64,000 nucleotides of DNA from Ralstonia insidiosa (GCF_008801405.1 NZ_VZPV01000001.1:1116001-1180000), one strand, 5' to 3'. Positions 8,139-17,091 are shown, counted from the first letter of the stretch. The notes: generated by a model not told the origin, from the letters alone. A program made the numbers and translations.

Positions 8139-9362
8139 TCAGTTGCCACTGCGTGCCAGCGATCGGAAGACCAGGCTGCCTGAGCCGAGCGCGATGAGCG
8201 CCAGCGTCACGGCAAAGGCGGTGGCACCGGTCGCTAGGCCAAACGCATCGATTGCATAGCCGGTCATCACGGGCAACAACCCCGCAGGCAGATAGCCGCC
8301 GAGGTTCATGACGGCATTGGCCTCAGCCCTGCGCGTGTCCGGCACGTGCAGGCTGATGAGCGTCAATCCGCCAAGTTGGCCGAGACCTTGCCCCGCCCCC
8401 GCCAGCAGCGCAGCGATTACCAAGAGGGGCGCCGATGACGCATGCACCGCTGCGCACAGCGCGCCCATCGACAGCGTGGTCGCAGCCGTGCCTGCCAGGA
8501 ACACTGTCCGCACCGAATAATGCCGCACGGCAAACTGGACGCCGGTTGCGGTCAGAAACATCGCGCACGCCATGCCGCCGGCCACCAGCGGGCTGCGCAC
8601 CTCAAGCAGGCGTGCAAGCAGGGATGGCCCCAGCGCCAGCACAAACGACGTCGCGGTAATACCGGGGCCGAAGACACCGATGCCGCTGGCGACATGACGG
8701 CGATTCTGCGCGGGCACCGACGGCAGATGTAGCGCTGCAGGTTCACTGCCATGCGGCATGGCTGGCCGGGCCAACGGCAACCGCCACACGATCACAAAGA
8801 CGCTGAGTAGAACCACGGCTTCGAAGCCGAACACGGTCATGACCGGATGCATGAGCACTTGTCCGGCGCCGCCGGCCAGCAGCGGCCCGAGGCCAGCGCC
8901 GAGCACCATTGCCACCGAAGCCAGCAGCGCGGCATCACGCTTGCGTGCGCTGCCGCCCAGGTCTGCCACCGATGCCATCCCCGCCGACACGATGACGCCC
9001 ACCGCAATGCCGGTCAGCAACCGGGCCACCGCAAGCATGGCGGTGGACGAGGCGCAGGCAAACAACCCGCACGCGACTAACGCGGCTGCAATGCCCGGTA
9101 GCAGCACCGGCTTGCGTCCGTAGCGGTCGGACAACTGGCCGGCCACCAGCAGCGTGCCCAGCAGACCGGCGATGTACAGCGCAAAGATGACGGTCAGGGT
9201 GCCGGACGAAAAGCCCAGCGCACGCTGCCAGACCACATAGAGCGGCGTTGGCGAGTTGGACAGCATGAAGACGGCGGTGACCATCCCGGCGGCACGCCAC
9301 ATGTCGGTGGTGATGCGGGCGGGTGTGCCGCAGGAAGAAACGGCAATGGAGGGGGACGACAC
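8139..9362 (-). CDS. MFS transporter, drug/metabolite efflux type
   Basis: 407 residues with about twelve hydrophobic helices. QLSDRYGRKPVLLPG is the MFS motif A, and RLLTGIAVGVIVSAG is the helix 4 region; the overall look is the DHA1/YnfM efflux group. The start is the GTG at 9362, with AAGGA about nine bases upstream. That ribosome-binding site abuts the large palindrome 9373-9423, so binding there would block both transcription and translation. It is divergent from an ArsR-like regulator and converges with the M14 gene six bases from its end. Confidence 0.85.
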   Translation of the reverse strand: MSSPSIAVSSCGTPARITTDMWRAAGMVTAVFMLSNSPTPLYVVWQRALGFSSGTLTVIFALYIAGLLGTLLVAGQLSDRYGRKPVLLPGIAAALVACGLFACASSTAMLAVARLLTGIAVGVIVSAGMASVADLGGSARKRDAALLASVAMVLGAGLGPLLAGGAGQVLMHPVMTVFGFEAVVLLSVFVIVWRLPLARPAMPHGSEPAALHLPSVPAQNRRHVASGIGVFGPGITATSFVLALGPSLLARLLEVRSPLVAGGMACAMFLTATGVQFAVRHYSVRTVFLAGTAATTLSMGALCAAVHASSAPLLVIAALLAGAGQGLGQLGGLTLISLHVPDTRRAEANAVMNLGGYLPAGLLPVMTGYAIDAFGLATGATAFAVTLALIALGSGSLVFRSLARSGN

Positions 9363-9372
9363 GATACGGGTC

Positions 9373-9423
9373 CTTGTACGAATTTTCTCGAACTATATAT
9401 TAGTTCGAGAAAATTCGTACAAG
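9373..9423. promoter_or_regulatory. 51-bp perfect palindrome, probable shared operator
   Basis: Two perfect 23-base arms (left arm begins CTTGTACGAATTTTCTCG) around a 5-base TATAT centre. It fills most of the 68-bp gap between the divergent MFS and ArsR-like genes and is much more AT-rich than its surroundings, so it must contain the promoters of both. It is the obvious target of the adjacent regulator. Confidence 0.75.
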
Positions 9424-9430
9424 TGATACA

Positions 9431-9808
9431 GTGGCCCACATGAAACGCACCTCTTTGCCCAAGGCAGCCGCTGAGTTGGCTGACCTTCCCGAGCCGCTGC
9501 CGGAACCGGCCGTGGCGGATTTGCAGTTGGACGCCATCTTTGGCGCGCTGGCAGACCCATTGCGCCTGACCATCGTGCGCAAGCTGATGTTGGAATCCGA
9601 GGCGTACGACCACCCGTGCGGCTGGTTCGGCTTCGACCGGCCGAAGTCGTCGCTGACCCACCATTTCAAGGCACTGCGGGAAGCCGGCGTGCTGCGCCAG
9701 CGGCAGTACGGGCTAGAGCGACGCAGCCGCGTGCGTACCGAGGATCTTGACGCGAGGTTTCCCGGCCTGCTGCAACTGGTGCTTGCGTGGGAGCCGTCCG
9801 ACGCATAG
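9431..9808 (+). CDS. ArsR-like winged-helix transcriptional regulator
   Basis: 125 residues. LDAIFGALADPLRLTIVRKL followed by KSSLTHHFKALREAGVL is the ArsR/SmtB-type winged helix, with the recognition helix SSLTHHFKAL. There is no metal-binding CxC motif; the only Cys is in HPCGWFGF, so it is probably a non-metal or single-thiol sensor. Start could be GTG 9431 or ATG 9440; neither has a clear ribosome-binding site, so I took the longer form. It most likely represses itself and the divergent MFS exporter through the 51-bp dyad. Confidence 0.83.
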   Translation: MAHMKRTSLPKAAAELADLPEPLPEPAVADLQLDAIFGALADPLRLTIVRKLMLESEAYDHPCGWFGFDRPKSSLTHHFKALREAGVLRQRQYGLERRSRVRTEDLDARFPGLLQLVLAWEPSDA

Positions 9809-9844
9809 GTGGACTGCTGCAGTGGGGTGCTTGGGGCGGGGCCG

Positions 9845-10492
9845 CTAGCGTGCCGTCATGGCCTGCAACGTGCCGAGCAGCACCTGCCGGCAGTTGCGCA
9901 CCATCTTCTCTTCCGGGTCCCGATACCCGGTCAGCAACCAGGCCGCGCCCACGTTGGTCATGGCGCCCACGAGCGCCAGGCCGAGGATGCGGTGATCGGC
10001 GCGCAGGTCGGCATCGTCGGCGCCGGGCGGCTGCGCATTCGCCATGATCTGTTTGCCGAACTCCAGCAGGTTGCGCTGGTAGGTCGCGTCCGTTTCCGGG
10101 CTCACGCCCATCACTTCCAGCAGCAGCACGCGCGCTGCACACGGGTCACGCAAGAAGGTGAAGAACGCGTGCAGGCCGGCGTCGACGCGCGCTTCCAGCG
10201 TGCCATCCACGGCGGCTGTGGCTTGTGACACCTGCGCGCGCAGGTCTTCGGCATGTTGCTGGTAGGTCGCCCGCAGCAGCGCTTCGGTGCTGTCGAACGC
10301 TGCGTAGAAGTAGCGATCGTTCAGCTTCGCCTCCTGGCAGATTGCCCGCACCGTCGCTTTGCGGAAGCCCACCGTGCCGAAGACGCACGTACCGGCGCGG
10401 ATCAGCGCTTCACGGCGCTCTGCTGCGCGTGCTTCTGGCGCCACTCCACCGTACGGGCGGCCCTTCTTGGCCGTTTCAAATGTTTTCTCCAT
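9845..10492 (-). CDS. TetR-family transcriptional regulator
   Basis: 215 residues. The N-terminal helix-turn-helix is evident in REALIRAGTCVFGTVGFRKA, followed by TVRAICQEAKLNDRYFYAAF; NDRYFYAAF replaces the common TLYRHF motif. The C-terminal ligand-binding half is helical. It is divergent from the Baeyer-Villiger monooxygenase gene across a 118-bp gap carrying an inverted repeat, so it is a likely repressor of that unit. The ligand is presumably a ketone, ester or steroid-like substrate, but this is inference. Confidence 0.88.
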   Translation of the reverse strand: MEKTFETAKKGRPYGGVAPEARAAERREALIRAGTCVFGTVGFRKATVRAICQEAKLNDRYFYAAFDSTEALLRATYQQHAEDLRAQVSQATAAVDGTLEARVDAGLHAFFTFLRDPCAARVLLLEVMGVSPETDATYQRNLLEFGKQIMANAQPPGADDADLRADHRILGLALVGAMTNVGAAWLLTGYRDPEEKMVRNCRQVLLGTLQAMTAR

Positions 10493-10528
10493 TTCGCTAT
10501 TTGACGTCAGGACGCGGGAAAATTAAAG

Positions 10529-10546
10529 TGGTGACAACGTACACCA
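10529..10546. promoter_or_regulatory. Candidate TetR operator (TGGTG-N8-CACCA)
   Basis: Inverted repeat TGGTGACAACGTACACCA in the short gap between the divergent TetR and monooxygenase genes, flanked by loosely symmetrical AT-rich tracts (AATTAAA and AATTTAA). Its size and place suit a TetR dimer. Confidence 0.5.
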
Positions 10547-10610
10547 AATTTAAGGCGGGTTTGCCAAGCCCGTCGCCAAGCCGCCGGACGGCCAAAAACA
10601 AGGAGCGCAC

Positions 10611-12161
10611 ATGGAGACGACGATCGAAAGGGCCGCCACCGCCCAACCGCCCCGAAGCCGTGCCACGGCATCGGACACGGAGTTCGACGTGTTGATCGTC
10701 GGTGCGGGCCTGTCTGGCGTGGGCGCGGCTTACCACCTGCGCGAGCGATGCCCGTCGGCCCGGTTCGCCATCCTGGAGGGCCGCGCGACGATGGGCGGCA
10801 CGTGGGATCTGTTCCGCTACCCCGGCATCCGCTCGGATTCCGACATGTTCACGCTCGGTTACAGCTTCCGCCCGTGGCATAGCGACAAGGCCATCTCCGA
10901 TGGCCAGACCATCCTCGATTACATCCAGGACACGGCGCGCGTATTCGGCATCGACAAGACGATCCGGTACCAGCACAAGGTCACGGGTGCCAGTTGGGAT
11001 TCGGCCGCTGCGCATTGGACGGTGCGCGTGCAACGCACCAACGGCGATCGGCAGGAAGAGCTGCACTACACATGCAAGTTCCTCTACATGTGCAGCGGCT
11101 ACTACGACTACGAAGAGGGCCACGCACCCACCTGGGCGCAGATGGAGCAGTTCCAGGGGCGCATCGTCCATCCGCAGCATTGGCCGGAGGACCTGGACTA
11201 CGCCGGCAAGCGCGTGGTGGTGATCGGCAGCGGCGCAACCGCGGTCACGCTGGTGCCGGCAATGGCCGAGACCGCGCAGCACGTGACCATGTTGCAACGC
11301 TCGCCTACCTACATCGTGTCGCGCCCCGAGCAGGACGCCGTGGCCAACACGCTGCGCCGCTGGTTGCCGGCGGGGCTTGCGCACCGGCTCGTGCGTACCA
11401 AGAACGTGCTGCTGACGATGTACTTCTACGGCCTTGCGCGCCGCAAGCCCAAGGCGGTCAAGGACTTCATCATCCGCATGGCTGGCAAGCAGATTGGGCC
11501 AGATTTCGATGTGCGCCAGCACCTCACACCGCGCTACAACCCGTGGGACCAGCGCCTGTGCCTGGTGCCCGATGGCGATCTGTTCAAGACGATCCGCTCG
11601 GGCCGTGCTTCCATCGCCACCGACGAGATCGAACATTTCACGCCGACCGGCCTGCAGCTCAAGGGAGGGGAGCATCTTGACGCCGACGTGGTTGTCACCG
11701 CCACCGGTCTCAAGCTCAAGGTGCTGGGCGGCGCGGCCGTGACTGTCGACGGGCGCCCCGTCGACCTGTCGCAGACGGTGTCGTACAAGGGCATGATGTA
11801 CAGCGGCATTCCGAACCTTGCGTCGTCGTTCGGCTATACGAATGCCTCGTGGACGCTCAAGGCCGAACTGATTGCGCAGTATGTGTGCCGGCTGCTCAAC
11901 CACATGCAGGCCAACGGTTACGATGTCTGCGTGCCCCGGCTCGACGATGAGGCGATGGACCGCGAGCCCGCTGTCGACCTGACGTCGGGCTACATCCAGC
12001 GCGCGGCGGGCATCCTGCCCAAGCAGGGCACCAAGCAGCCGTGGAAGTCGTATCAGAACTACGCACGCGACCTGATGATGCTCAAGTTCGGGGCGCTTGC
12101 TGATCATGCGATGCAGTTCGAGCGCCGCGGCCAGCCGGTCAGCGCCCGGCAAACCGCCTAA
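10611..12161 (+). CDS. Baeyer-Villiger-type flavin monooxygenase (EthA-like)
   Basis: 516 residues. FDVLIVGAGLSGVGAAYHL gives the FAD fold (GxGxxG near residues 31-36), GGTWDLFRYPGIRSDSD follows, and FQGRIVHPQHW at residues 181-191 exactly fits the Baeyer-Villiger fingerprint FxGxxxHxxxW. VVVIGSGATAV near residue 205 is the NADPH fold. The ATG at 10611 has AAGGAG seven bases upstream. Enzymes of this group insert oxygen next to a ketone or oxidise a sulfur atom. The downstream alpha/beta hydrolase starts 18 bp after the stop, which suits ketone-to-ester conversion followed by hydrolysis. TetR is divergent. Confidence 0.9.
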   Translation: METTIERAATAQPPRSRATASDTEFDVLIVGAGLSGVGAAYHLRERCPSARFAILEGRATMGGTWDLFRYPGIRSDSDMFTLGYSFRPWHSDKAISDGQTILDYIQDTARVFGIDKTIRYQHKVTGASWDSAAAHWTVRVQRTNGDRQEELHYTCKFLYMCSGYYDYEEGHAPTWAQMEQFQGRIVHPQHWPEDLDYAGKRVVVIGSGATAVTLVPAMAETAQHVTMLQRSPTYIVSRPEQDAVANTLRRWLPAGLAHRLVRTKNVLLTMYFYGLARRKPKAVKDFIIRMAGKQIGPDFDVRQHLTPRYNPWDQRLCLVPDGDLFKTIRSGRASIATDEIEHFTPTGLQLKGGEHLDADVVVTATGLKLKVLGGAAVTVDGRPVDLSQTVSYKGMMYSGIPNLASSFGYTNASWTLKAELIAQYVCRLLNHMQANGYDVCVPRLDDEAMDREPAVDLTSGYIQRAAGILPKQGTKQPWKSYQNYARDLMMLKFGALADHAMQFERRGQPVSARQTA

Positions 12162-12178
12162 ACCACTCCGGGGGCATT

Positions 12179-13153
12179 GTGACCAGCACCATCCTGACTG
12201 TCGTCGCCATCCTGATTGCGGTGATCGCCGTACTGGTGGCGTTCACGTTCTTGACCGCGCGCCGCGTGACCAAGGGGTTTCCGCCGGAAGGCAAGTTCAT
12301 CGATGTCGATGGCGACCGCGTGCACTATGTCGATCAGGGCAGCGGCCCGGCCATCGTGTTCGTGCATGGCCTGTGTGGCAACCTGCGCAACTTCGCCTAT
12401 CTCGAACTGGAGCGGCTGACGCAATCGCATCGCGTGATCTTGATCGACCGGCCGGGGTCGGGGCGCTCATTGCGTGGTGATGCGTCTCCAGCCAACGTCT
12501 ATGCGCAGGCGCGCACGATCGCGCGGTGCATTGAAAAGCTTGGACTCGACAAGCCTGTGCTGGTGGGGCATTCGCTGGGTGGCGCGATTGCGCTGGCGGT
12601 TGGGCTCAACCACCCGCAGGTGATTCGTCGGCTGGCCTTGATTGCGCCGCTCACGCATGCAGAGAGCACGCCACCGGGCGCATTCAACGGCCTGGTGCTG
12701 CCGTCACCGCTGGTGCGCCGGCTGGTCTCGTGGACGCTGGCGATTCCCATGTCGATCATCAGTTCGCGCAAGGCAGTTGAGGCGGTGTTTGCCCCCGAAT
12801 CCATGCCGCAGAATTTCCCGTTCAAGGGCGGTGGCCTGTTGGGGCTGCGCCCGCACGTGTTCTATGCCGCGTCGTCCGATCTGGTGTCGGCGCCGCAGGA
12901 TCTGCCGGACATGGAGCGTCGCTATGCGTCGATGACGGTGCCGGTGGATGTGCTGTACGGCAAGGGAGATCGCATCCTCCACTACAAGCGCCAGGGCGAA
13001 GCACTCAAGCAGAAGCTCGACCGTGTGAACCTGCGCATCGTGGCGGGCGGCCACATGCTGCCGGTCACGCAACCTGCGTTGACCACGGATTGGGTGCTGG
13101 GGGTTGCGGCCTCCGAACTGGCGCCCACGCAAGGCGCCGCGCTGGCGGGCTAG
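12179..13153 (+). CDS. Membrane-anchored alpha/beta hydrolase
   Basis: 324 residues. The N-terminus is one hydrophobic segment (about residues 4-26, rich in Val/Ile/Ala) without a clear cleavage site, so it is a likely membrane anchor. The hydrolase core shows the oxyanion region FVHGLCGNLRNF, nucleophile elbow VGHSLGGAIAL, acid in VPVDVLYGKGDRIL and His in AGGHMLPVTQP. Start is GTG at 12179 preceded by a GGGGG tract. It forms an operon with the Baeyer-Villiger monooxygenase and may hydrolyse the ester or lactone made by it. It resembles haloalkane dehalogenase/esterase relatives, but the substrate is not known. Confidence 0.85.
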   Translation: MTSTILTVVAILIAVIAVLVAFTFLTARRVTKGFPPEGKFIDVDGDRVHYVDQGSGPAIVFVHGLCGNLRNFAYLELERLTQSHRVILIDRPGSGRSLRGDASPANVYAQARTIARCIEKLGLDKPVLVGHSLGGAIALAVGLNHPQVIRRLALIAPLTHAESTPPGAFNGLVLPSPLVRRLVSWTLAIPMSIISSRKAVEAVFAPESMPQNFPFKGGGLLGLRPHVFYAASSDLVSAPQDLPDMERRYASMTVPVDVLYGKGDRILHYKRQGEALKQKLDRVNLRIVAGGHMLPVTQPALTTDWVLGVAASELAPTQGAALAG

Positions 13154-13172
13154 GCGCGTAGTCGACACGGCA

Positions 13173-13204
13173 AAAGCCCCGTTGATGCGGGGCTTTGTTG
13201 TTTT
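13173..13204 (+). terminator. Intrinsic terminator after the monooxygenase-hydrolase operon
   Basis: Perfect stem AAAGCCCCG / CGGGGCTTT with a 6-base loop, followed by a T-rich tract. It closes the operon that began at 10611. Confidence 0.8.
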
Positions 13205-13398
13205 TGTCGCCACCACGATGGGTGTAGCAAGCTTCACTCGTCAAAGTTCGGCCCGGATGTGCCGTTAAACACGGGAGCCCGCCCATTCCATGCGGCCTGT
13301 GGTCGCGTCCCCTGCGCGAGGGGTATCGCACCCGGACGATGTGCGCGGCACACTCCTCGCGGCCACGCAGCTGCGCGCAACCCTCGCCAAGAACCACC

Positions 13399-14319
13399 AT
13401 GCTCATCAAGCTCGCTTCCGGCGATCTCCGGCTTGAAAGGCCCATCGACTTCGCCATCTACAACGCCGACGGCACCCTGCTTCTCCAGAAGGGGCAGGTG
13501 GTCACGTCCGAGGTTCTGCTGCAGCGGTTGTATCGCCTCGGCTATCGGCGCAACACGACACATGCGGGAAGGTTTGGGCTGAAGCCTGAGCATGCGTCGG
13601 CTGCCGAGAAGCGTGTGTCAGCGGCAGAAGGTGCGGAGGATGCCGAAGCGGCCGCATCAGGCAATCGTGTCGACCCACCACTCGGCAAGTCTTCCACGCT
13701 ACCGAACCTGACGCAAAAGGTGGAGTTCTTCCACCTGACAACAGACGATGGCAAGGACGCGCCGCCGCCCGTGGAATTGGTGGGCGTGATCCCCGGGCAG
13801 GCGCTGATCGTGCAATGCGTGGCCGAAGGCGGCGCACCGACACTGAAGGCGGGCGTGACCTATCAAGCCAGGCTTTTTACCGGATCACGGCTGTTCAAGT
13901 TTTTGACGGAATTGCTGCCGGAAGCGGCAGGTCCGTTCGGCTGCTACTTCCTGCGCTATCCAGAGGCCGTTGCGCAGGCGCTTGTGCGCAGGCAGCAGCG
14001 CGTGACCACCACGTTCTCGGGCGAGTTGTCTTCGGGTGAGTATCAGCGTGCCGCTGTTGACGTGGTGGTAGAGAACGTCAGCACCATGGGCGCAGGTGTG
14101 TCGGCCAAGGAGGATTTCCTGATCGTGGGTCGCACCGCGCGGCTCAGGGTCGATCTGGCTATCGAGCACCGTGTGCGGCCCATCACCGTATTCGTCGAAG
14201 TGCGCAATCGCCGGCAGGACGGCGAGCGCTTCGTCTACGGCCTGGAGTTCTCCCGGATGCCCGAAGAAACGCGGCGCGATATCAAAGATTTCGTGCTGGA
14301 GAGCCTGGCGCTGCAGTAA
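13399..14319 (+). CDS. PilZ-domain protein (c-di-GMP receptor, YcgR-like)
   Basis: 306 residues. The C-terminal part has RRQQRV (the RxxxR motif) followed about 35 residues later by NVSTMG (the N/DxSxxG motif), the two c-di-GMP-binding elements of PilZ domains. Before it lies a YcgR-type N-terminal barrel, and the first 60 residues (MLIKLASGDLRLERPIDFAI) form a further small domain. Residues about 70-105 are low-complexity and acidic/Ala-rich, a linker. The ATG at 13399 is chosen because the upstream residues are not conserved-looking. It probably tunes motility or surface behaviour; a GGDEF-EAL protein lies at 55.6 kb. Confidence 0.82.
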   Translation: MLIKLASGDLRLERPIDFAIYNADGTLLLQKGQVVTSEVLLQRLYRLGYRRNTTHAGRFGLKPEHASAAEKRVSAAEGAEDAEAAASGNRVDPPLGKSSTLPNLTQKVEFFHLTTDDGKDAPPPVELVGVIPGQALIVQCVAEGGAPTLKAGVTYQARLFTGSRLFKFLTELLPEAAGPFGCYFLRYPEAVAQALVRRQQRVTTTFSGELSSGEYQRAAVDVVVENVSTMGAGVSAKEDFLIVGRTARLRVDLAIEHRVRPITVFVEVRNRRQDGERFVYGLEFSRMPEETRRDIKDFVLESLALQ

Positions 14320-14348
14320 GGCGTGCTGCGCTGGTGCGCAGACAAACA

Positions 14349-14387
14349 AAAGGCCGCTATTACGCAAGGAATAGCGGCCTTTCTTAC
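14349..14387 (+). terminator. Intrinsic terminator after the PilZ gene
   Basis: 13-base perfect stem (AAAGGCCGCTATT and its complement) with an 8-base loop and a short T-rich tail. Confidence 0.8.
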
Positions 14388-14625
14388 ATCCAGCGGCGAA
14401 TCGGGGGGCGTTTCCCAATTTGACAAAACCCCGATCTTTCATCAACAATTCGGTCCGAAAAATGTCAGTCGATTGATAAGAAAGAGGCGAGAATAGCGCC
14501 TCGTATTCGCCCTAAACTGGCAGTCCACCTGCAAAAGCTTGAGCTTGAGGATGATGGGGCTGCTGCAGTCGTTCTCATAATACGAAGCGCTGATCTGAAC
14601 GGATCCCATTGGGAAGACGGAACGT
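14388..14625. other. AT-richer intergenic stretch without a visible gene
   Basis: The composition drops noticeably below the GC-rich flanks. GGCGAATC at 14395-14402 matches the 3' part of the tRNA gene at 15250-15326. I see no convincing open frame; this may hold the promoter of the cytochrome gene and an island boundary. Confidence 0.4.
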
Positions 14626-15006
14626 ATGAAAGCCAAGGAAAGTTTCATCACCGCATTGTTGCTGCTACTTCTAGCGCCATCGATGTCCTTTGCGGATGCT
14701 ATCAATGGGGAGCGAATCTTCTTGAAGCGATGCGCTATGTGCCACGGAGTCGATATCAAAGGCACAGGACCTCTGGCCAATAAAAGCGTCCCTCCCACGC
14801 CGGATCTCACAACGCGTGCGTTCAAGAAGCGCTTGATCGATTATCCGGGCGTCATCGTGTCGTCCGTCATACTCCGGCCAAACGGGGATCTAATTCCAAA
14901 GACATTGCGAGAGAATGGAGTCAAGTTGGCTCCATTCACATGGACGGTTAAAGATTTTCGTGATCTGAATGAGTATATGACGGGTGTCATTTCAAAAACG
15001 AATTGA
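14626..15006 (+). CDS. Small exported c-type cytochrome
   Basis: 126 residues. A signal peptide (MKAKESFITALLLLLLAPSM, cleavage probably after SFA) is followed by RCAMCHGVDIKGTGPLAN, whose CxxCH binds heme c; a later Met in the EYMTGVI segment could be the axial ligand. It is periplasmic and probably a mono-heme electron carrier or oxidoreductase subunit. The gene is AT-richer than its neighbours, stands alone between terminators and lies next to a tRNA gene, all consistent with acquisition by transfer. The partner enzyme is not in the window. Confidence 0.83.
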   Translation: MKAKESFITALLLLLLAPSMSFADAINGERIFLKRCAMCHGVDIKGTGPLANKSVPPTPDLTTRAFKKRLIDYPGVIVSSVILRPNGDLIPKTLRENGVKLAPFTWTVKDFRDLNEYMTGVISKTN

Positions 15007-15067
15007 CCGCATCGCAGGGCTTCTTTTCGAGATCATCCAAAAGGGGTTCGGGGCAGAAATCAGCGTT

Positions 15068-15095
15068 AAAAAAGCACCTCAAGGGGTGCTTTTTT
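15068..15095 (+). terminator. Intrinsic terminator after the cytochrome gene
   Basis: Perfect 11-base stem AAAAAAGCACC / GGTGCTTTTTT with a 6-base loop, T-run on both strands. Confidence 0.85.
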
Positions 15096-15206
15096 AATGC
15101 CATCAAATGGATGCAAATGATGCGCAAGTCGTACGCGCCGCGGCGTGACTTGTACAGCCGGCAACTTGCGCGTGGGGATGCCCAACCAAGTAACCTGCCG
15201 GACGAG

Positions 15207-15244
15207 AAAAAGGCTCTGCAACCTGTTGATTGCAGAGCCTTTTT
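15207..15244 (-). terminator. Intrinsic terminator of the tRNA gene
   Basis: Perfect 14-base stem AAAAAGGCTCTGCA / TGCAGAGCCTTTTT around a 10-base loop. It lies just past the 3' end of the minus-strand tRNA, so it most likely ends that transcript. Confidence 0.8.
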
Positions 15245-15249
15245 GAAGA

Positions 15250-15326
<77 letters not shown>

Positions 15327-15387
15327 GAAGAAACGAGATTCTACAGCCTTCGGCGAATCTGTCAAGCCCCTTGATTCGTCATGTTGC

Positions 15388-17091
15388 TCAGTCGTTCTTG
15401 TAGATGTCCACGTCCTTGGTTTCGCGCACGAACAGCACGCCGATCACGAAGGTGATGGCCGCGATCCAGATCGGGTACCACAGGCCGTGGTAGATATTGC
15501 CGTTCTGCGCCACCAGGGCGAACGAGATGGTCGGCAGCAGCCCCCCGAACCAGCCGTTACCGATGTGATATGGCAACGACATCGACGAGTAGCGGATGCG
15601 TGTGGGGAACATTTCCACCAGCATCGCCGCGATCGGGCCGTAGACCATGGTCACGTAGATCACCAGGATCACCAGGATCACCAGCACCATGACCGTGTTC
15701 ATCTGCGCCGGATCGGCCTTGGTCGGGTAGTTGGCGGCTTTGAGCGACTCGCTCACCTGCTTCTTGAAGTCGGCGATCTTCGCCTTGCTCTCGGCGTCGA
15801 AACTCTGGCCGTCCGCTGTGCGGCTGGCGTTGAGTGAGGCGATCTGCTTGCCTGCGATTGTCACCGAAGCAACCGTACCGGCCGGGCCTTCCACCGTCTC
15901 ATAGCTAGCCGACGATTGCGCCAGCGTGCGCTTGGCGATGTCGCACGACGAGCGGAAATCCACCTCGCGGGCGATCGGGCTGCCCTGGAACGAGCACTCC
16001 TTCGGGTCGACCGTGATGGTGATCTGCGCGGTCTGCTGGGCACGCTCCAGCGCCGGGTTGGCGTAGTGCGTGAGCGCCTTGAACAGCGGGAAGTAGGTCA
16101 GCACCGCCAGCAGGCAGCCGGCCATGATGATCTTTTTGCGACCGATGCGGTCCGACAGCGAGCCGAAGAACACGAAGAACGGCGTGCCGATGGCCAGCGC
16201 CACGGCAATCAGCACGTTGGCCGTGAACGCGTCCACCTTCAGCACCTGCGTGAGGAAGAACAGCGCGTAGAACTGGCCCGTGTACCACACGACAGCCTGG
16301 CCGGCGGTCAGGCCGATCAGCGCCAGGATCACGATCTTCAGGTTGCGCCATTGGCCGAAGGCTTCCGTCAGCGGGGCCTTGGAGGTTTTGCCCTCGGCCT
16401 TCATCTTCTGGAACGCCGGCGATTCGCTCATCGACAGGCGGATGTACACCGACGTTGCCAGCAGCAGGATCGACACCAGGAACGGGATACGCCAGCCCCA
16501 ATCGTCGAACGACTTGCCGGTCAGTTCACGCACCACCAGGATGACGACCAGCGACAGGAACAGGCCCAGTGTCGCCGTGGTCTGGATCCACGACGTGTAG
16601 GCACCGCGGCGGCCGTGCGGCGCGTGCTCGGCCACATACGTGGCGGCACCACCGTACTCACCGCCCAGCGCCAGGCCCTGCAGCATGCGCAGCGCGATCA
16701 GGATGATCGGCGCGGCCACGCCAATCGTGCCGTAAGAGGGCAGCAGACCGACGATGAACGTCGACGTGCCCATGATCACGATGGTGACCAAGAACGTGTA
16801 CTTGCGGCCGATCATGTCGCCCAGCCGGCCGAACACCAGCGCGCCGAACGGGCGCACCAGGAAGCCGGCGGCAAAGGCCAGCAGTGCAAAGATGAAACCC
16901 GCCGTTGGATCGAGGCCCGAGAAGAACTGCTTGGCGATGATCGCCGCCAGTGAGCCGTAGAGATAGAAGTCGTACCACTCGAACACCGTCCCGAGCGACG
17001 AGGCGAAGATGACCTTCTTCTCCTCCTTCGTCATGGGCGCAGGCTGGACACGCCCGGCGGGCGCGTTCGGTGCACTTTGCACGGTTGCCAT
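15388..17091 (-). CDS. MHS-family MFS transporter with a long extracytoplasmic insert
   Basis: 567 residues; typical MHS proteins have about 430-450. The N-terminal half is standard: LGTVFEWYDFYLYGSLAA, then RLGDMIGRKYTF (motif A) and MLQGLALGGEYGGAA. Between two helices, residues about 341-465 form a hydrophilic domain with two cysteines (366 and 383) and many charged residues, ending at a strongly hydrophobic helix (VLVILVILVIYVTMVYG). The C-terminal helices resume normally. The start ATG at 17091 has AGGAG upstream. The insert probably faces the periplasm. The substrate is unknown; organic-acid symport is the family norm. Confidence 0.87.
   Translation of the reverse strand: MATVQSAPNAPAGRVQPAPMTKEEKKVIFASSLGTVFEWYDFYLYGSLAAIIAKQFFSGLDPTAGFIFALLAFAAGFLVRPFGALVFGRLGDMIGRKYTFLVTIVIMGTSTFIVGLLPSYGTIGVAAPIILIALRMLQGLALGGEYGGAATYVAEHAPHGRRGAYTSWIQTTATLGLFLSLVVILVVRELTGKSFDDWGWRIPFLVSILLLATSVYIRLSMSESPAFQKMKAEGKTSKAPLTEAFGQWRNLKIVILALIGLTAGQAVVWYTGQFYALFFLTQVLKVDAFTANVLIAVALAIGTPFFVFFGSLSDRIGRKKIIMAGCLLAVLTYFPLFKALTHYANPALERAQQTAQITITVDPKECSFQGSPIAREVDFRSSCDIAKRTLAQSSASYETVEGPAGTVASVTIAGKQIASLNASRTADGQSFDAESKAKIADFKKQVSESLKAANYPTKADPAQMNTVMVLVILVILVIYVTMVYGPIAAMLVEMFPTRIRYSSMSLPYHIGNGWFGGLLPTISFALVAQNGNIYHGLWYPIWIAAITFVIGVLFVRETKDVDIYKND

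Noticed and set aside
10497..12152. Long antisense open frame (551 codons) over the monooxygenase gene
   Set aside because: High-GC codon-position shadow; the plus frame has all flavin motifs and this frame is His/Arg/Gly-rich without motifs.
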